NCBI RefSeq assembly: GCF_005222815.1
Contig: NZ_STGB01000001.1
Location: forward strand, 868,001 to 932,000
Direction of reading: 5' to 3'
From: Roseomonas sp. AR75
GTDB lineage: Bacteria > Pseudomonadota > Alphaproteobacteria > Acetobacterales > Acetobacteraceae
DNA length: 64,000 bases
Part shown: positions 1 through 8,386 of the stretch, one piece after another
Position numbering within the stretch: position 1 is the first letter of the stretch
Layout: each line of letters opens with the position of its first letter
The notes under the pieces: model-generated
Seen by the model: only the letters and a program-made list of their open reading frames with translations
Told to the model about the DNA's origin: nothing
The model's database searches: none
Translations under genes and position numbers: made by a program

Positions 1-168
1 GAGATCGGGCCGGCACCAGAGATCCTCGAGCGGCCGCGGCGCCGGATACGCCTCGTATTCCAGCGGAACCTCGGCCTCGGCGGCGATGTCGGCGATCAGC
101 GCCTGCCACGCGGCCTCGGCCTCGGGCGCGACGGCATACATGCGCGCATTGGCGATGAAGCGCGCCAT
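1..168 (-). CDS. PhnD-like periplasmic substrate-binding protein (N-terminal fragment)
   Basis: Only the first 56 codons are inside the window; the gene continues beyond base 1. The fragment starts MARFIANARMYAV and contains AYPAPRPLEDLW, which resembles the opening of the PhnD/SsuA/transferrin-type phosphate-phosphite-phosphonate binding proteins often found with C-P lyase genes. The start codon lies 2 nt after the stop of the upstream phnM paralogue, so the two are probably co-transcribed with phnF. No classical signal peptide is visible at the N-terminus, so it may be a soluble or solute-sensing member. Family assignment rests on a short stretch and the neighbourhood. Confidence 0.6.
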   Translation of the reverse strand, partial: MARFIANARMYAVAPEAEAAWQALIADIAAEAEVPLEYEAYPAPRPLEDLWCRPDL

Positions 169-170
169 GG

Positions 171-1310
171 CTAGTGCAGCCGTGCCGCCCCGTCCGGGGA
201 GAGCCAGGCGAGCCGCCCGGCGGCGAAGGTCGCCACGGGCGCGCGGCGCGCGGGATCCACCAGCACGATGTCGCCGCGCAGCCCGGGCGCGATGCGGCCG
301 CGGTCGGCCAGCCCCGCCGCTTCCGCCGGGTTCGCCGAGACCAGCGCCCAGGCGCGCGGCAGGTCCAGCACCCCGCGCCCTTCCATCATGAAGGCCGCCT
401 GCAGCAGCGCCGGCCAGACGTAGTCGGAGGCCAGCACCGTCACCAGGCCCCGCTCGGCCAGCGGCGCCGCGGCGGACCAGCCCATGTGGCTGCCGCCGCG
501 CACCACGTTCGGCGCGCCCATCACCACATGCTCGCCCGCGGCGCGCGCGGCCTCCGCCACCGCTTCCGACATCGGGAATTCGCAGATCGCGGCGCCCAGC
601 GCGCGGAAATCGCGGCGCATCTCGGGCGTCGCGTCGTCGTGGCTGAGCATCGGGATGCCGGCGCGGCGCGCGGCATCGGCGAGGCGCGCGCGCGCCTCCG
701 GCACCTCCGGCCGGCGCGACCAGGCGCGCTGCGCGAGCGCGACGAACTCGGCCGGCGGCAGCCCCGCGCGCGCGGCATATTTCGCGGCCTGCGCGGGATC
801 GGCGATGCGCTTCACGATCGCCGGCGTGTGGTCGTTGTAGGCCAGAAGCTGCACGCGGCCGGCCGCGATATCGGCCAGCACCTCCTCCAGCGCATCGAGG
901 TTGTCGGCCTCGAAGCGGCAATGGATGCGCAAATCCACGCCGGCCGCAGCGCGCATCGCCTCCACCGCGGCGAGCGTGGCGCGCCACGCCTCGATCCCGC
1001 GCAGCCCCGGCTCCCAGGAGAGCGTCACGCCGAGGAAGGCGGTGGTGACGCCGGCGGCCAGAAGCTGCGCGGCGCTGTCGCGCATCGCGACCTCCGGCGG
1101 GAAATCCACGCCTGGCCGCGGCTGCATCTGCCGCTCATGCGCATCGCCATGGATGTCCACGATTCCCGGCAGCACCAGCAGTCCGGTGGCATCGAGCCGC
1201 CGCGCACCCTGCGCCGGCGCCGCGCCGATCCGCCCATCCGACAGGGCCAGCGTGCCTGGCTTCAGCCCTTCGGCGTGCAGCACCTGCCCGCCGGTGATCG
1301 CCCAATCCAT
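171..1310 (-). CDS. phnM: PhnM-family amidohydrolase, first paralogue
   Basis: Predicted alpha-D-ribose 1-methylphosphonate 5-triphosphate diphosphatase, which removes pyrophosphate from the PhnGHI product before C-P cleavage. The 379-residue length is normal for PhnM. Amidohydrolase signatures are visible: LPGIVDIHGDAHERQMQPRP near residue 47, SHDDAT in the middle, MGAPNVVRGGSHMGW, and a late ASDY. It lies 6 nt after phnF and 2 nt before the PhnD-like gene. A second, clearly different phnM sits at 6570 on the other strand, so this copy is either redundant or handles another ribose-phosphonate intermediate. The family is clear; the division of labour is inference. Confidence 0.85.
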   Translation of the reverse strand: MDWAITGGQVLHAEGLKPGTLALSDGRIGAAPAQGARRLDATGLLVLPGIVDIHGDAHERQMQPRPGVDFPPEVAMRDSAAQLLAAGVTTAFLGVTLSWEPGLRGIEAWRATLAAVEAMRAAAGVDLRIHCRFEADNLDALEEVLADIAAGRVQLLAYNDHTPAIVKRIADPAQAAKYAARAGLPPAEFVALAQRAWSRRPEVPEARARLADAARRAGIPMLSHDDATPEMRRDFRALGAAICEFPMSEAVAEAARAAGEHVVMGAPNVVRGGSHMGWSAAAPLAERGLVTVLASDYVWPALLQAAFMMEGRGVLDLPRAWALVSANPAEAAGLADRGRIAPGLRGDIVLVDPARRAPVATFAAGRLAWLSPDGAARLH

Positions 1311-1316
1311 GCGCCG

Positions 1317-2072
1317 TCACGACTCCACGACGAGTTGCACGCGCCCGGCAGCGTAGCGGGCATGTGTGACGTCCACGACCACGCCGGCAGGATCGGTGTT
1401 GACGGCTTCCGTCACCAGCACGGGGCGGCTGCGCGATTGCTGCAGCAGCTCCGCTTCCTCCGGCGTCGGCAGCCGCGCGGTGATGCGTGTCACCTTGCGG
1501 CGGTAGTCCGGCACGCCGCAGGCCGCCAGCGCCGCCGTGATCGAGGGATCCTGCGCCAGCAGCTCCGGCAGTTGCCCGAAGCGCGCCGCCGGGAAGTGAT
1601 GCGTGCCGACCACCACCGGCCGTCCGTCCGCCAGCGCCAAGCGCTCCACGAGGATCACCGCGCGGCCGCGACGGATGCCGAGCGCCTCCGCCAGGCCGGC
1701 TTCCGCCGGCACCTCCGCCACGCGCAGGATGCGGCCATTCGGCTCGCGATTCTGCCGGCGGATGTTCTCGGAAAAGCGGGTGCGCGGACCAAGGCGGTAA
1801 TCCACCACATCCTCGGCCACGAAGCTGCCGCGGCCTTGCTCGATGCGCACCAGACCGCGGCCTTCCAGCTCCTCCATGGCGCGGCGGACGGTGTGGCGGT
1901 TGACGGCGAAACGCGCGGAGAGCTCGGCCTCCGTGGGCAGGCGCGCGCCGGGCTTGTGGCTGCCGCCGGCGATCTCCGCCTCGATGGCCTGCTGGATCTG
2001 GCGCCACAGCGCCACGCCCTGACGGCGCGCGAGGCTGGCGGGCGTGAGCTGGTGCGGGCCATCCGCCGTCAT
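1317..2072 (-). CDS. phnF: GntR/HutC-family regulator of phosphonate genes
   Basis: A 251-residue repressor-type protein. An N-terminal winged-helix domain spans roughly residues 20-90 (LPTEAELSARFAVNRHTVRR, then GLVRIEQGRGSFV). It is followed by a UTRA effector-binding domain containing the typical VILVERLALADGRPVVV stretch. I chose the ATG at 2072 because the family's N-terminus fits there; the longer reading frame would add 72 arginine/proline-rich residues and run through the intergenic operator into phnG. It is divergent from phnG with 83 nt between the starts and heads the leftward phnF-phnM-phnD-like unit. It probably represses both directions through the palindrome at 2134-2145. Confidence 0.88.
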   Translation of the reverse strand: MTADGPHQLTPASLARRQGVALWRQIQQAIEAEIAGGSHKPGARLPTEAELSARFAVNRHTVRRAMEELEGRGLVRIEQGRGSFVAEDVVDYRLGPRTRFSENIRRQNREPNGRILRVAEVPAEAGLAEALGIRRGRAVILVERLALADGRPVVVGTHHFPAARFGQLPELLAQDPSITAALAACGVPDYRRKVTRITARLPTPEEAELLQQSRSRPVLVTEAVNTDPAGVVVDVTHARYAAGRVQLVVES

Positions 2073-2115
2073 CGAAACTTCAAGCTCCCGGCCGGTGTGG
2101 GGTGGCACATTCGGC

Positions 2116-2144
2116 TTGACCCTAGCGGGGCATACGACTAGTCG
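2116..2144 (+). promoter_or_regulatory. Candidate promoter of the phnGHIJKLM operon
   Basis: A TTGACC hexamer at 2116-2121 is followed, after 17 nt, by TAGTCG at 2139-2144, a weak match to a housekeeping -35/-10 pair. The -10 lies inside the palindrome at 2134-2145, so a bound repressor would block it. The -10 match is poor and this is a by-eye assignment. Confidence 0.35.
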
Positions 2145-2145
2145 T
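2134..2145. promoter_or_regulatory. Palindromic operator candidate for PhnF
   Basis: ACGACTAGTCGT is a perfect 12-bp palindrome lying between the divergent phnF and phnG starts, about 10 nt upstream of the phnG ATG. It is followed at once by a second short palindrome, TCTAGA. GntR/HutC proteins bind short dyads of this size, and a TCTAGA-like core is reminiscent of described PhnF sites. The position would allow control of both phnF and phnG. Confidence 0.6.
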
Positions 2146-2155
2146 CTAGATAAAT

Positions 2156-2635
2156 ATGGACGCCCCGATGCCGCCTTCCCCTCAGTCCCGCAATGGCGCG
2201 GAGGCCGCGCGCCGCGCCTGGATGGGCGTGCTCGCCCGCGCCAGCGCCGAGCAGATCGCGCGCCACCTGGCCGACCTGCCGCCGGCACCGGCGCATGTCA
2301 GGCTGCGCGGACCGGAGACGGGGCTGCTGATGGTGCGCGGACGCGCGGGCGGCGACGGCGCGCCCTTCAACCTCGGCGAGATGACCGTCACGCGCTGCGC
2401 GGTGCGGTTGCCGGATGGCCGCGTCGGCCATGCCTATGTCGCCGGCCGCGATGCGCGCCAGGCGGAGCTCGCCGCGCTGGTGGACGCGCTGATGCTGGAC
2501 GAGGCCGCGCGCCCGGCGGTGGAGGCCGCGGTGATTGCGCCGCTCTCCGCCGCACAGCAGGCCGCGCGGGACGAAGCGGCGCGCAAGGCCGCGGCGACGC
2601 GCGTGAACTTCTTCACCATGACGCAGATGCGCTGA
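2156..2635 (+). CDS. phnG: C-P lyase complex subunit PhnG
   Basis: 159 residues (E. coli PhnG has about 150). With PhnH, PhnI and PhnL it attaches the phosphonate to the ribose C1 of ATP. Family signatures seen: FNLGEMTVTRCAVRL near residue 72, then GHAYVAGRDARQAELAALVDALM, and the C-terminal TRVNFFTMTQMR. The ATG at 2156 has no clear Shine-Dalgarno sequence; an in-frame ATG at 2168 is an alternative that loses only four residues. It is first in the rightward operon and its stop overlaps the phnH start (TGATG). Confidence 0.95.
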   Translation: MDAPMPPSPQSRNGAEAARRAWMGVLARASAEQIARHLADLPPAPAHVRLRGPETGLLMVRGRAGGDGAPFNLGEMTVTRCAVRLPDGRVGHAYVAGRDARQAELAALVDALMLDEAARPAVEAAVIAPLSAAQQAARDEAARKAAATRVNFFTMTQMR

Positions 2636-3198
2636 TGGACACCCGCTTCCCCGGCTTCGCCGCTCCCGTCCTGGATGCGCAAGCGAGCTTCCGCGCGGTG
2701 CTGGAGGCGATGAGCCGGCCCGGCCGCGTGGAGACGGTCACGCCCCCGCCCGAGGTGCCGCCAGGCCTTTCGCCCGCCGCTGCCGCCATGCTGCTGACGC
2801 TGGTGGATGCCGTGACGCCGCTGCGGCTCGCAGCCGGCGCGGAGGCCGAGGCCTGGGTGCGCTTCCATTGCGGCTGCCCGATGCGGCGCGACGGCGCCGC
2901 CTTCGTCCTCGATCCCACTGCGACGCTGATGGAGCTGGACGCCGGCACCGATGAGGAGCCGGAGCATGGCGCGACACTGATCCTGGAGGTCGCTGCGCTG
3001 GAGGAAGGCAGCGGCTGGCGCCTGACCGGCCCCGGCATCCGCGATGCGCATCGCCTGCATGTCCGGGGCGCGCCGGCTGGCTTCGTCGCGGACTGGGCGC
3101 GCAGCCGCGCGCGGTTCCCGCGCGGCGTGGACGCCATCCTCTGCGCCGACACGCGGATCGCCGCGCTGCCCCGCACCGTCCGCATCGAGGAGGCGTAG
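2635..3198 (+). CDS. phnH: C-P lyase complex subunit PhnH
   Basis: 187 residues, close to the usual length of about 190. It is a structural subunit of the PhnGHIJ core, a PLP-transferase-like fold without known catalysis of its own. It opens MDTRFPGFAAPVLDAQASFR and contains EAMSRPGRV, the usual start of this family, and LTGPGI in the middle. The ATG overlaps the phnG stop by one base, indicating translational coupling. A GGAGG in its last codons serves as the ribosome-binding site for phnI, which starts 3 nt after its stop. Confidence 0.95.
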   Translation: MDTRFPGFAAPVLDAQASFRAVLEAMSRPGRVETVTPPPEVPPGLSPAAAAMLLTLVDAVTPLRLAAGAEAEAWVRFHCGCPMRRDGAAFVLDPTATLMELDAGTDEEPEHGATLILEVAALEEGSGWRLTGPGIRDAHRLHVRGAPAGFVADWARSRARFPRGVDAILCADTRIAALPRTVRIEEA

Positions 3199-3201
3199 CG
3201 C

Positions 3202-4278
3202 ATGTATGTCGCGACCAAGGGCGGCGAGCAGGCGATCGGCGCCGCGCATGCCTGGCTGGCGGAAACGCGCCGCGGCGATGCCACGCTGCCCGAACTCACC
3301 GTGCCGCAGATCGAGGAACAGCTCGGCCTCGCGGTCGATCGCGTGATGGCGGAGGGAAGCTGCCACGACCGCGGCCTGGCAGCGCTGGCGGTGAAGCAGG
3401 CCAAGGGCGACCTCATCGAGGCGGCCTTCCTGCTGCGGGCCTACCGCACCACCCTGCCCCGCTTCGGCGCGAGCGCCGCGTTGGACACCGGCGCCATGCA
3501 CATCCGCCGGCGTATCAGCGCGACCTACAAGGACCTGCCCGGCGGCCAGGTGCTGGGGCCGACTTTCGACTACACGCACCGCCTGCTGGATTTTGCGCTC
3601 GCCGCCGAAGGCAACGCATTGCCCGCCGTGCCGCACGCCGAGCCCAACACCGCGCAGACGCCGCGCGTGACGGAACTGCTGGCGCGCGAAGGGCTGATGC
3701 AGCGCGAGGCGACGAGCGAGGCGGAGCCCGGCGACCTCACCCGCGATCCCCTGAGCTTCCCCGCCGACCGCGCGGTGCGGCTGCAGGCGCTGGCACGCGG
3801 CGACGAGGGGTTTCTTCTGGGCCTCGGCTACTCCACGCAGCGCGGCTACGGCAACGCGCATCCCTTCGTCGGCGAGATCCGCGTCGGCGAGGTCGCGGTC
3901 TGCTTCACCCCGCCCGAGCTCGGCTTCGAGATCGAGCTGGGCGACATCGGCGTGACCGAATGCCAGATGGTCAACCAATTCAAGGGCAGCCGCACGGAGC
4001 CTCCGCAATTCACCCGCGGCTACGGCCTGGTCTTCGGCCATGGGGAGCGCAAGGCCATGGCGATGGCGCTGGTCGATCGCGGGCTGCGCGCCGAGGAGCT
4101 GGGGGAGGACGCCGACGCGCCGGCGCAGCAGCAGGAATTTGTGCTGTACCACTGCGACAATGTGGAGGCCACCGGCTTCGTGGAGCATCTGAAGCTGCCG
4201 CACTACGTGGATTTCCAGAGCGAACTGGAGAATGTCCGCACCATGCGCGCAAGCGCGATGCAGGCGGCGGCGGAATGA
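3202..4278 (+). CDS. phnI: C-P lyase subunit PhnI (nucleosidase-type catalytic subunit)
   Basis: 358 residues (E. coli 354). PhnI carries the active site that displaces adenine from ATP with phosphonate. Typical features are MYVATKGGEQAI at the start, IRRRISATYKDLPGGQVLGP near residue 100, and GYGLVFGHGERKAMAMALVD near residue 273. The start follows a GGAGG ending in the last phnH codons. Its stop overlaps the phnJ ATG (ATGA). Nothing looks truncated. Confidence 0.96.
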   Translation: MYVATKGGEQAIGAAHAWLAETRRGDATLPELTVPQIEEQLGLAVDRVMAEGSCHDRGLAALAVKQAKGDLIEAAFLLRAYRTTLPRFGASAALDTGAMHIRRRISATYKDLPGGQVLGPTFDYTHRLLDFALAAEGNALPAVPHAEPNTAQTPRVTELLAREGLMQREATSEAEPGDLTRDPLSFPADRAVRLQALARGDEGFLLGLGYSTQRGYGNAHPFVGEIRVGEVAVCFTPPELGFEIELGDIGVTECQMVNQFKGSRTEPPQFTRGYGLVFGHGERKAMAMALVDRGLRAEELGEDADAPAQQQEFVLYHCDNVEATGFVEHLKLPHYVDFQSELENVRTMRASAMQAAAE

Positions 4279-5126
4279 ACGCGCAAACCGGCTACAACTT
4301 CGCCTATGTCGACGAATCCACGAAGCGGATGATTCGCCGCGCCATCCTGAAGGGCGTCGCGATCCCCGGGCACCAGGTGCCCTTCGGCTCGCGCGAGATG
4401 CCGCTGCCCTATGGCTGGGGCACCGGCGGCATCCAGGTAACGGCCTCGATCCTGGGTCCGTCCGACGTGCTGAAGGTGATCGACCAGGGCGCCGACGACA
4501 CCACCAACGCCGTGTCGATCCGAGCCTTCTTCCGCCGTGTCGCCGGCGTCGCCACCACGGAGCGCACGGCCGAGGCCACGGTGATCCAGACACGCCACCG
4601 CATCCCCGAGCATGCGCTGACCGAGCGCCAGATCCTGGTCTACCAGGTGCCGATGCCGGAGCCGCTGTTCCGCCTGGAGGCGCGCGTCGCGGAGACGAAG
4701 CGCATGCATGCGCTGGCCGACTACGGCCTGATGCATGTGAAGCTCTACGAGGACATCGCGCGGCACGGCCACATCGCCACCAGCTACAACTATCCGGTGA
4801 TGGTGGACGGGCGCTACCTGATGTCGCCCTCGCCCATTCCCGCCTTCGACAATCCGAAGATGGACCGCATGCCCGCGCTGCAATTGTTCGGCGCGGGGCG
4901 CGAAAAGCGCATCTACGCGGTGCCGCCCTACACCGCGGTGCGCAGCCTGGATTTCGAGGACCATCCCTTCCGCCCGATCCGCGCGCCGCATGCCTGCACG
5001 CTCTGCGGATCGCGCGAGAGCTACCTCGATGAGGTCATCACCGATGACCGCGGGGGCAAGATGTTCGTCTGCTCCGACACCGACTACTGCGCCGAGCGCC
5101 AGGCGGCGAAGGCGGCGGCGGAATGA
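4275..5126 (+). CDS. phnJ: Carbon-phosphorus lyase core enzyme PhnJ (radical SAM type)
   Basis: 283 residues. It cleaves the C-P bond of ribose 1-phosphonate 5-phosphate, releasing the hydrocarbon and 5-phosphoribosyl 1,2-cyclic phosphate. The non-canonical iron-sulfur motif C-x2-C-x21-C-x5-C is intact (CTLC, VCSDTDYC near the C-terminus). The glycyl-radical site is present as Gly32 in IPGHQVPFGSREMPLPYGWG. Both residue sets required by the accepted mechanism are therefore present. The ATG overlaps the phnI stop, and phnK starts in its last codons. Confidence 0.97.
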   Translation: MNAQTGYNFAYVDESTKRMIRRAILKGVAIPGHQVPFGSREMPLPYGWGTGGIQVTASILGPSDVLKVIDQGADDTTNAVSIRAFFRRVAGVATTERTAEATVIQTRHRIPEHALTERQILVYQVPMPEPLFRLEARVAETKRMHALADYGLMHVKLYEDIARHGHIATSYNYPVMVDGRYLMSPSPIPAFDNPKMDRMPALQLFGAGREKRIYAVPPYTAVRSLDFEDHPFRPIRAPHACTLCGSRESYLDEVITDDRGGKMFVCSDTDYCAERQAAKAAAE

Positions 5127-5878
5127 GCGCGCTGCTTTCGGCACGCGGGCTGGAACTCCGCTTCGGCCGGATCGCCGCGCTGGACGGTGTGGACCTCGAC
5201 ATCTGGCCGGGCGAGGTCGTCGCCATCGTCGGTGAATCCGGCAGCGGCAAGACGACGCTGCTGCGCGTGCTGTCCGGCCTGGTGCCGCCGGATGCCGGCG
5301 GCGTGATCTTCGACGGGCAGGACGTGCTCGGCATGAACGAGGCCGCGCGACGCAACCTGATGCGCACGCAATGGGGCTTCGTCCACCAGAACCCGCGCGA
5401 CGGGCTGCGGATGGGCGTGTCCGCCGGCGGCAATATCGGCGAGCGGCTGATGGCCACCGGCGCACGACACTACGGCAACATCCGCGCCGCAGCCGCCGAC
5501 TGGCTGCGCCGCGTGGAGATAGACCCGGATCGGCTCGACGCCCTGCCCCGCACCTTCTCCGGCGGCATGCAGCAGCGGCTGCAGATCGCGCGCACGCTGG
5601 TGACGCATCCGCGCCTGGTCTTCATGGACGAGCCGACCGGCGGCCTCGACGTCTCCGTCCAGGCGCGCCTTCTCGACCTGATCCGCGCGCTGGTCGCCGA
5701 GCTCGGGCTTTCCGTGCTGCTGGTCACGCATGACATCGCCGCGGCGCGATTGCTCGCGCATCGCATCCTGGTGATGCGCCAGGGCCAGGTGGTGGAGCAG
5801 GGGCTGACCGACCGCGTGCTGGACGACCCGCAGCATCCCTACACGCAGCTGCTCGTCACCTCGGTGCTCGCGGCATGA
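5123..5878 (+). CDS. phnK: C-P lyase-associated ABC ATPase PhnK
   Basis: 251 residues. PhnK docks on the PhnGHIJ core rather than on a membrane permease. It has Walker [10 protein letters not shown], an ABC signature FSGGMQQR, Walker [13 protein letters not shown] and the switch histidine in LLVTHD. No permease is encoded nearby, consistent with a non-transport role. It is coupled by ATGA overlaps to phnJ and phnL. Confidence 0.95.
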   Translation: MSALLSARGLELRFGRIAALDGVDLDIWPGEVVAIVGESGSGKTTLLRVLSGLVPPDAGGVIFDGQDVLGMNEAARRNLMRTQWGFVHQNPRDGLRMGVSAGGNIGERLMATGARHYGNIRAAAADWLRRVEIDPDRLDALPRTFSGGMQQRLQIARTLVTHPRLVFMDEPTGGLDVSVQARLLDLIRALVAELGLSVLLVTHDIAAARLLAHRILVMRQGQVVEQGLTDRVLDDPQHPYTQLLVTSVLAA

Positions 5879-6573
5879 GTTTCGCCCTGCGTGCCGAGAA
5901 CCTGGGAAAATCCTTCACGCTGCACCTGCAAGGCGGCGTGACGCTGCCGGTGCTGCGCGCGCTGGACCTCTCCGTCGCGCCGGGGGAGTGCGTCGCGCTG
6001 TCCGGTCCCTCGGGCGCCGGCAAGTCCACGTTGATGCGCTGCCTCTACGGGAATTACGGCGCCGGCAGCGGGTGCATCCTGATCAGGCACCACGGCGCGC
6101 CGGTGGACCTCGCCACCGCCGATGCGCGGCTGGTGCGAGAGGTGCGGCGCGACACGCTGGGCTACGTTTCGCAGTTCCTCCGCGTGATCCCGCGCGTCCC
6201 GTGCCTAGAGATCGTGGCGGAGCCGCTGACCGCGCGCGGCATGGCGCGGGACGAGGCGCTTGCGCGCGCCGAGGCGCTGCTGACGCGCCTCAACCTGCCG
6301 CCGCGGCTGCATCACCTGCCGCCCGCCACCTTCTCCGGCGGCGAGCAGCAGCGGGTGAACCTTGCCCGCGGCTTCGCCCCTGGCTATCCCGTGCTCCTGC
6401 TCGACGAGCCGACCGCCAGCCTCGACGCCGCCAACCGCGAGGTCGTGATCGGGCTGATCGCCGAAGCCAAGGCGCGCGGCGCCGCCATCGTCGGCATCTT
6501 CCACGATGCCGAGGTGCGGGACCGCGTCGCGGACCGCCTGTTCGACGTCGCCCCAATCACCGAGGCTGCATGA
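5875..6573 (+). CDS. phnL: C-P lyase-associated ABC ATPase PhnL
   Basis: 232 residues. Walker A is GPSGAGKST, the signature [15 protein letters not shown] and Walker [13 protein letters not shown]. The opening with [17 protein letters not shown] is characteristic of PhnL, as is MRCLYGNY after Walker A. PhnL works with PhnGHI in forming the ribose-triphosphate phosphonate and is seen in some C-P lyase complexes. The gene is embedded between phnK and phnM with 4-nt overlaps on both sides. Confidence 0.95.
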   Translation: MSFALRAENLGKSFTLHLQGGVTLPVLRALDLSVAPGECVALSGPSGAGKSTLMRCLYGNYGAGSGCILIRHHGAPVDLATADARLVREVRRDTLGYVSQFLRVIPRVPCLEIVAEPLTARGMARDEALARAEALLTRLNLPPRLHHLPPATFSGGEQQRVNLARGFAPGYPVLLLDEPTASLDAANREVVIGLIAEAKARGAAIVGIFHDAEVRDRVADRLFDVAPITEAA

Positions 6574-7712
6574 CCGCCGAGACCATCCTCACCAACGCCC
6601 TGGTCGTGCTGCCGCAGGCGGTGATCGCCGGCACCGTGGTGCTGCGCGGCGCGCGCATTGCCGATGTTCAGCCCGGCCGCAGCCACGCCGCCGGCGCGGT
6701 CGACCTGGATGGCGACCACCTGATCCCCGGCATCGTGGACGTGCACACCGACAATCTGGAACGCCAGGTGCAGCCGCGCGCCACCGCGCGCTGGCCCTCG
6801 CGCTCCGCCATGCTGGCCCATGACACCCAGACCATCGCGGCGGGCGTGACAACGGTGCTGGATGCGCTCTGCCTTGGCGATCTCGGCTTCGATGTCGGCC
6901 GCACCCAGACTTTCCGCGACGGGGTGAAGGATCTCGACGCGCTCGCGCCGACCGGGCTGCTGAAGAGCGAGCATTTCCTGCATCTGCGCTGCGAACTGCC
7001 GGCCAAGGACATGCCGGAGCTGGTGGAGAGCGTCGCCGACCACCCGCTGGTACGCATGGTCAGCCTGATGGACCACTCGCCCGGCGTCGGGCAGTACCGC
7101 GACGTCGAGCGATATCGGCAGATGCGCATTCGCCAGTTGCAGCAGACGCCTGCGCAGGTGGACAAGCGCATCGGCGAGTTGCTGGAGCAGCGTGGCCTCC
7201 TGCGGGAGACGCAGCGACGCTGGCTGCTGGACCGCGTGCGCCACCGCAAGCTGCCGCTGGCCAGCCATGACGACGATTCCGCCGAAGGCGTGCGCGCCAA
7301 TGCCGCCGACGGCATCATGATCAGCGAGTTCCCCGTGGTGATGGAGGCCGCGCGCGCGGCCAAGGAAATCGGCGTGGAGGTCATCGCCGGCGCGCCGAAC
7401 ATCGTCCGCGGCGGCAGCCATTCCGGCAACCTGTCCGCCGCCGACCTGGTGCGCGCGAATGCGGTGGACGTCCTGGCCAGCGACTACGTCCCGCCCGCGA
7501 TGCTCGAGGCCGCCTGGCTTGCCGCGGCCAGCGGCGCGGCCACGCTGCCGCAGGCGGTCGGCATGATCACCGATCGCGCCGCGCGGATGGTCGGGCTGCA
7601 CGACCGTGGGCGGATCGAGAAGGAACTGCGCGGCGACCTCGTGCAGGTGCGTCCGCATGAAGGCCACGCGGTGGTGCGCAAGGTGTGGCGTGCGGGCGAG
7701 CGCGTGGCGTGA
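6570..7712 (+). CDS. phnM: Ribose 1-phosphonate 5-triphosphate diphosphatase PhnM, operon copy
   Basis: 380 residues, the usual length. It removes pyrophosphate to give ribose 1-phosphonate 5-phosphate, the PhnJ substrate. Visible are [20 protein letters not shown] (metal-site region), [46 protein letters not shown] and ASDYVPPA. This is the canonical form, with the long MDHSPG-RQ insertion; the phnF-side paralogue reads differently at most of these motifs. The ATG overlaps the phnL stop (ATGA) and the stop overlaps the next ATG (TGATG). Confidence 0.96.
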   Translation: MTAETILTNALVVLPQAVIAGTVVLRGARIADVQPGRSHAAGAVDLDGDHLIPGIVDVHTDNLERQVQPRATARWPSRSAMLAHDTQTIAAGVTTVLDALCLGDLGFDVGRTQTFRDGVKDLDALAPTGLLKSEHFLHLRCELPAKDMPELVESVADHPLVRMVSLMDHSPGVGQYRDVERYRQMRIRQLQQTPAQVDKRIGELLEQRGLLRETQRRWLLDRVRHRKLPLASHDDDSAEGVRANAADGIMISEFPVVMEAARAAKEIGVEVIAGAPNIVRGGSHSGNLSAADLVRANAVDVLASDYVPPAMLEAAWLAAASGAATLPQAVGMITDRAARMVGLHDRGRIEKELRGDLVQVRPHEGHAVVRKVWRAGERVA

Positions 7713-8383
7713 TGCGCGTTGCCGTCTATTGGGCACCGCGGCTCGATGATGCGTTGCACAGGCTCGGCTCGCAGTGGCTCGGCCGCGACGCGGAGACCGG
7801 CGCTGCCCTTCAACAACCGGAACTGCCCGGCCTCGACATCGCGGAGATCACGGCCGAGGCGCGAGGCTATGGCCTGCATGGCACGCTGAAGCCGCCCTTC
7901 CGGCTGGCGACCGACTGGCACGCCTTCCGCGCAGACGCCATGGCACTGGCCGCGCGCACGCGGCCCTTCGCCATGCCGCCGCTGGTGCTGGCCGAGCATC
8001 ACGGCTTCCTCGCCCTGCTCGAAGGCACGAAGTCGCCGGAATTGCAGGCGCTCTGCGACACCTGCGTCGAGGCGCTGGATCGGCATCGTGCGACACCGAC
8101 GCCGGAGGAGATCGCACGCCGCCGCCCGGAACGCGCGACCGAACGCCAGCGCGAACACATCCACCGCTGGGGCTACCCCTATGTCTTCGACGAATGGTGG
8201 TTCCACGTCACGCTCAGTCGCCGGCTGACGGAAGCCGAGCGTGCCGTCGTGCAGCCCGTGCTGGCCGCGCATCTCGGCAACCTGGCCGCGCAGGCGCGGC
8301 GGGTGACGGAGCTCTGCCTGTTCACCCAGGGCGCGCCGGGCGCGCCCTTCCTGATCGCCGAGCGCCTGCCGCTGCTCGGCTGA
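7712..8383 (+). CDS. DUF1045 phosphonate-operon protein (2H phosphoesterase fold)
   Basis: 223 residues. Two H-x-T motifs, HGTLKPPF near residue 51 and FHVTLSRR near residue 168, are the hallmark of the 2H phosphoesterase superfamily, whose members act on 2',3'- or 1,2-cyclic phosphates. The family is recurrently found in phosphonate operons. The gene is last in the phn operon and overlaps phnM by one base, so its product should be made with the C-P lyase. No phnP is in the window, so it may open the 1,2-cyclic phosphate made by PhnJ; this role is inference. I chose ATG 7712 over an in-frame start nine codons upstream inside phnM. Confidence 0.85.
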   Translation: MRVAVYWAPRLDDALHRLGSQWLGRDAETGAALQQPELPGLDIAEITAEARGYGLHGTLKPPFRLATDWHAFRADAMALAARTRPFAMPPLVLAEHHGFLALLEGTKSPELQALCDTCVEALDRHRATPTPEEIARRRPERATERQREHIHRWGYPYVFDEWWFHVTLSRRLTEAERAVVQPVLAAHLGNLAAQARRVTELCLFTQGAPGAPFLIAERLPLLG

Positions 8384-8386
8384 CGC

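Noticed and set aside
2044..3198. 384-codon frame covering the phnF/phnG gap and phnG in another frame
   Set aside because: Only its last 187 codons (2635-3198) are PhnH; the earlier part is out of frame with PhnG and overlaps the operator and the phnF start.
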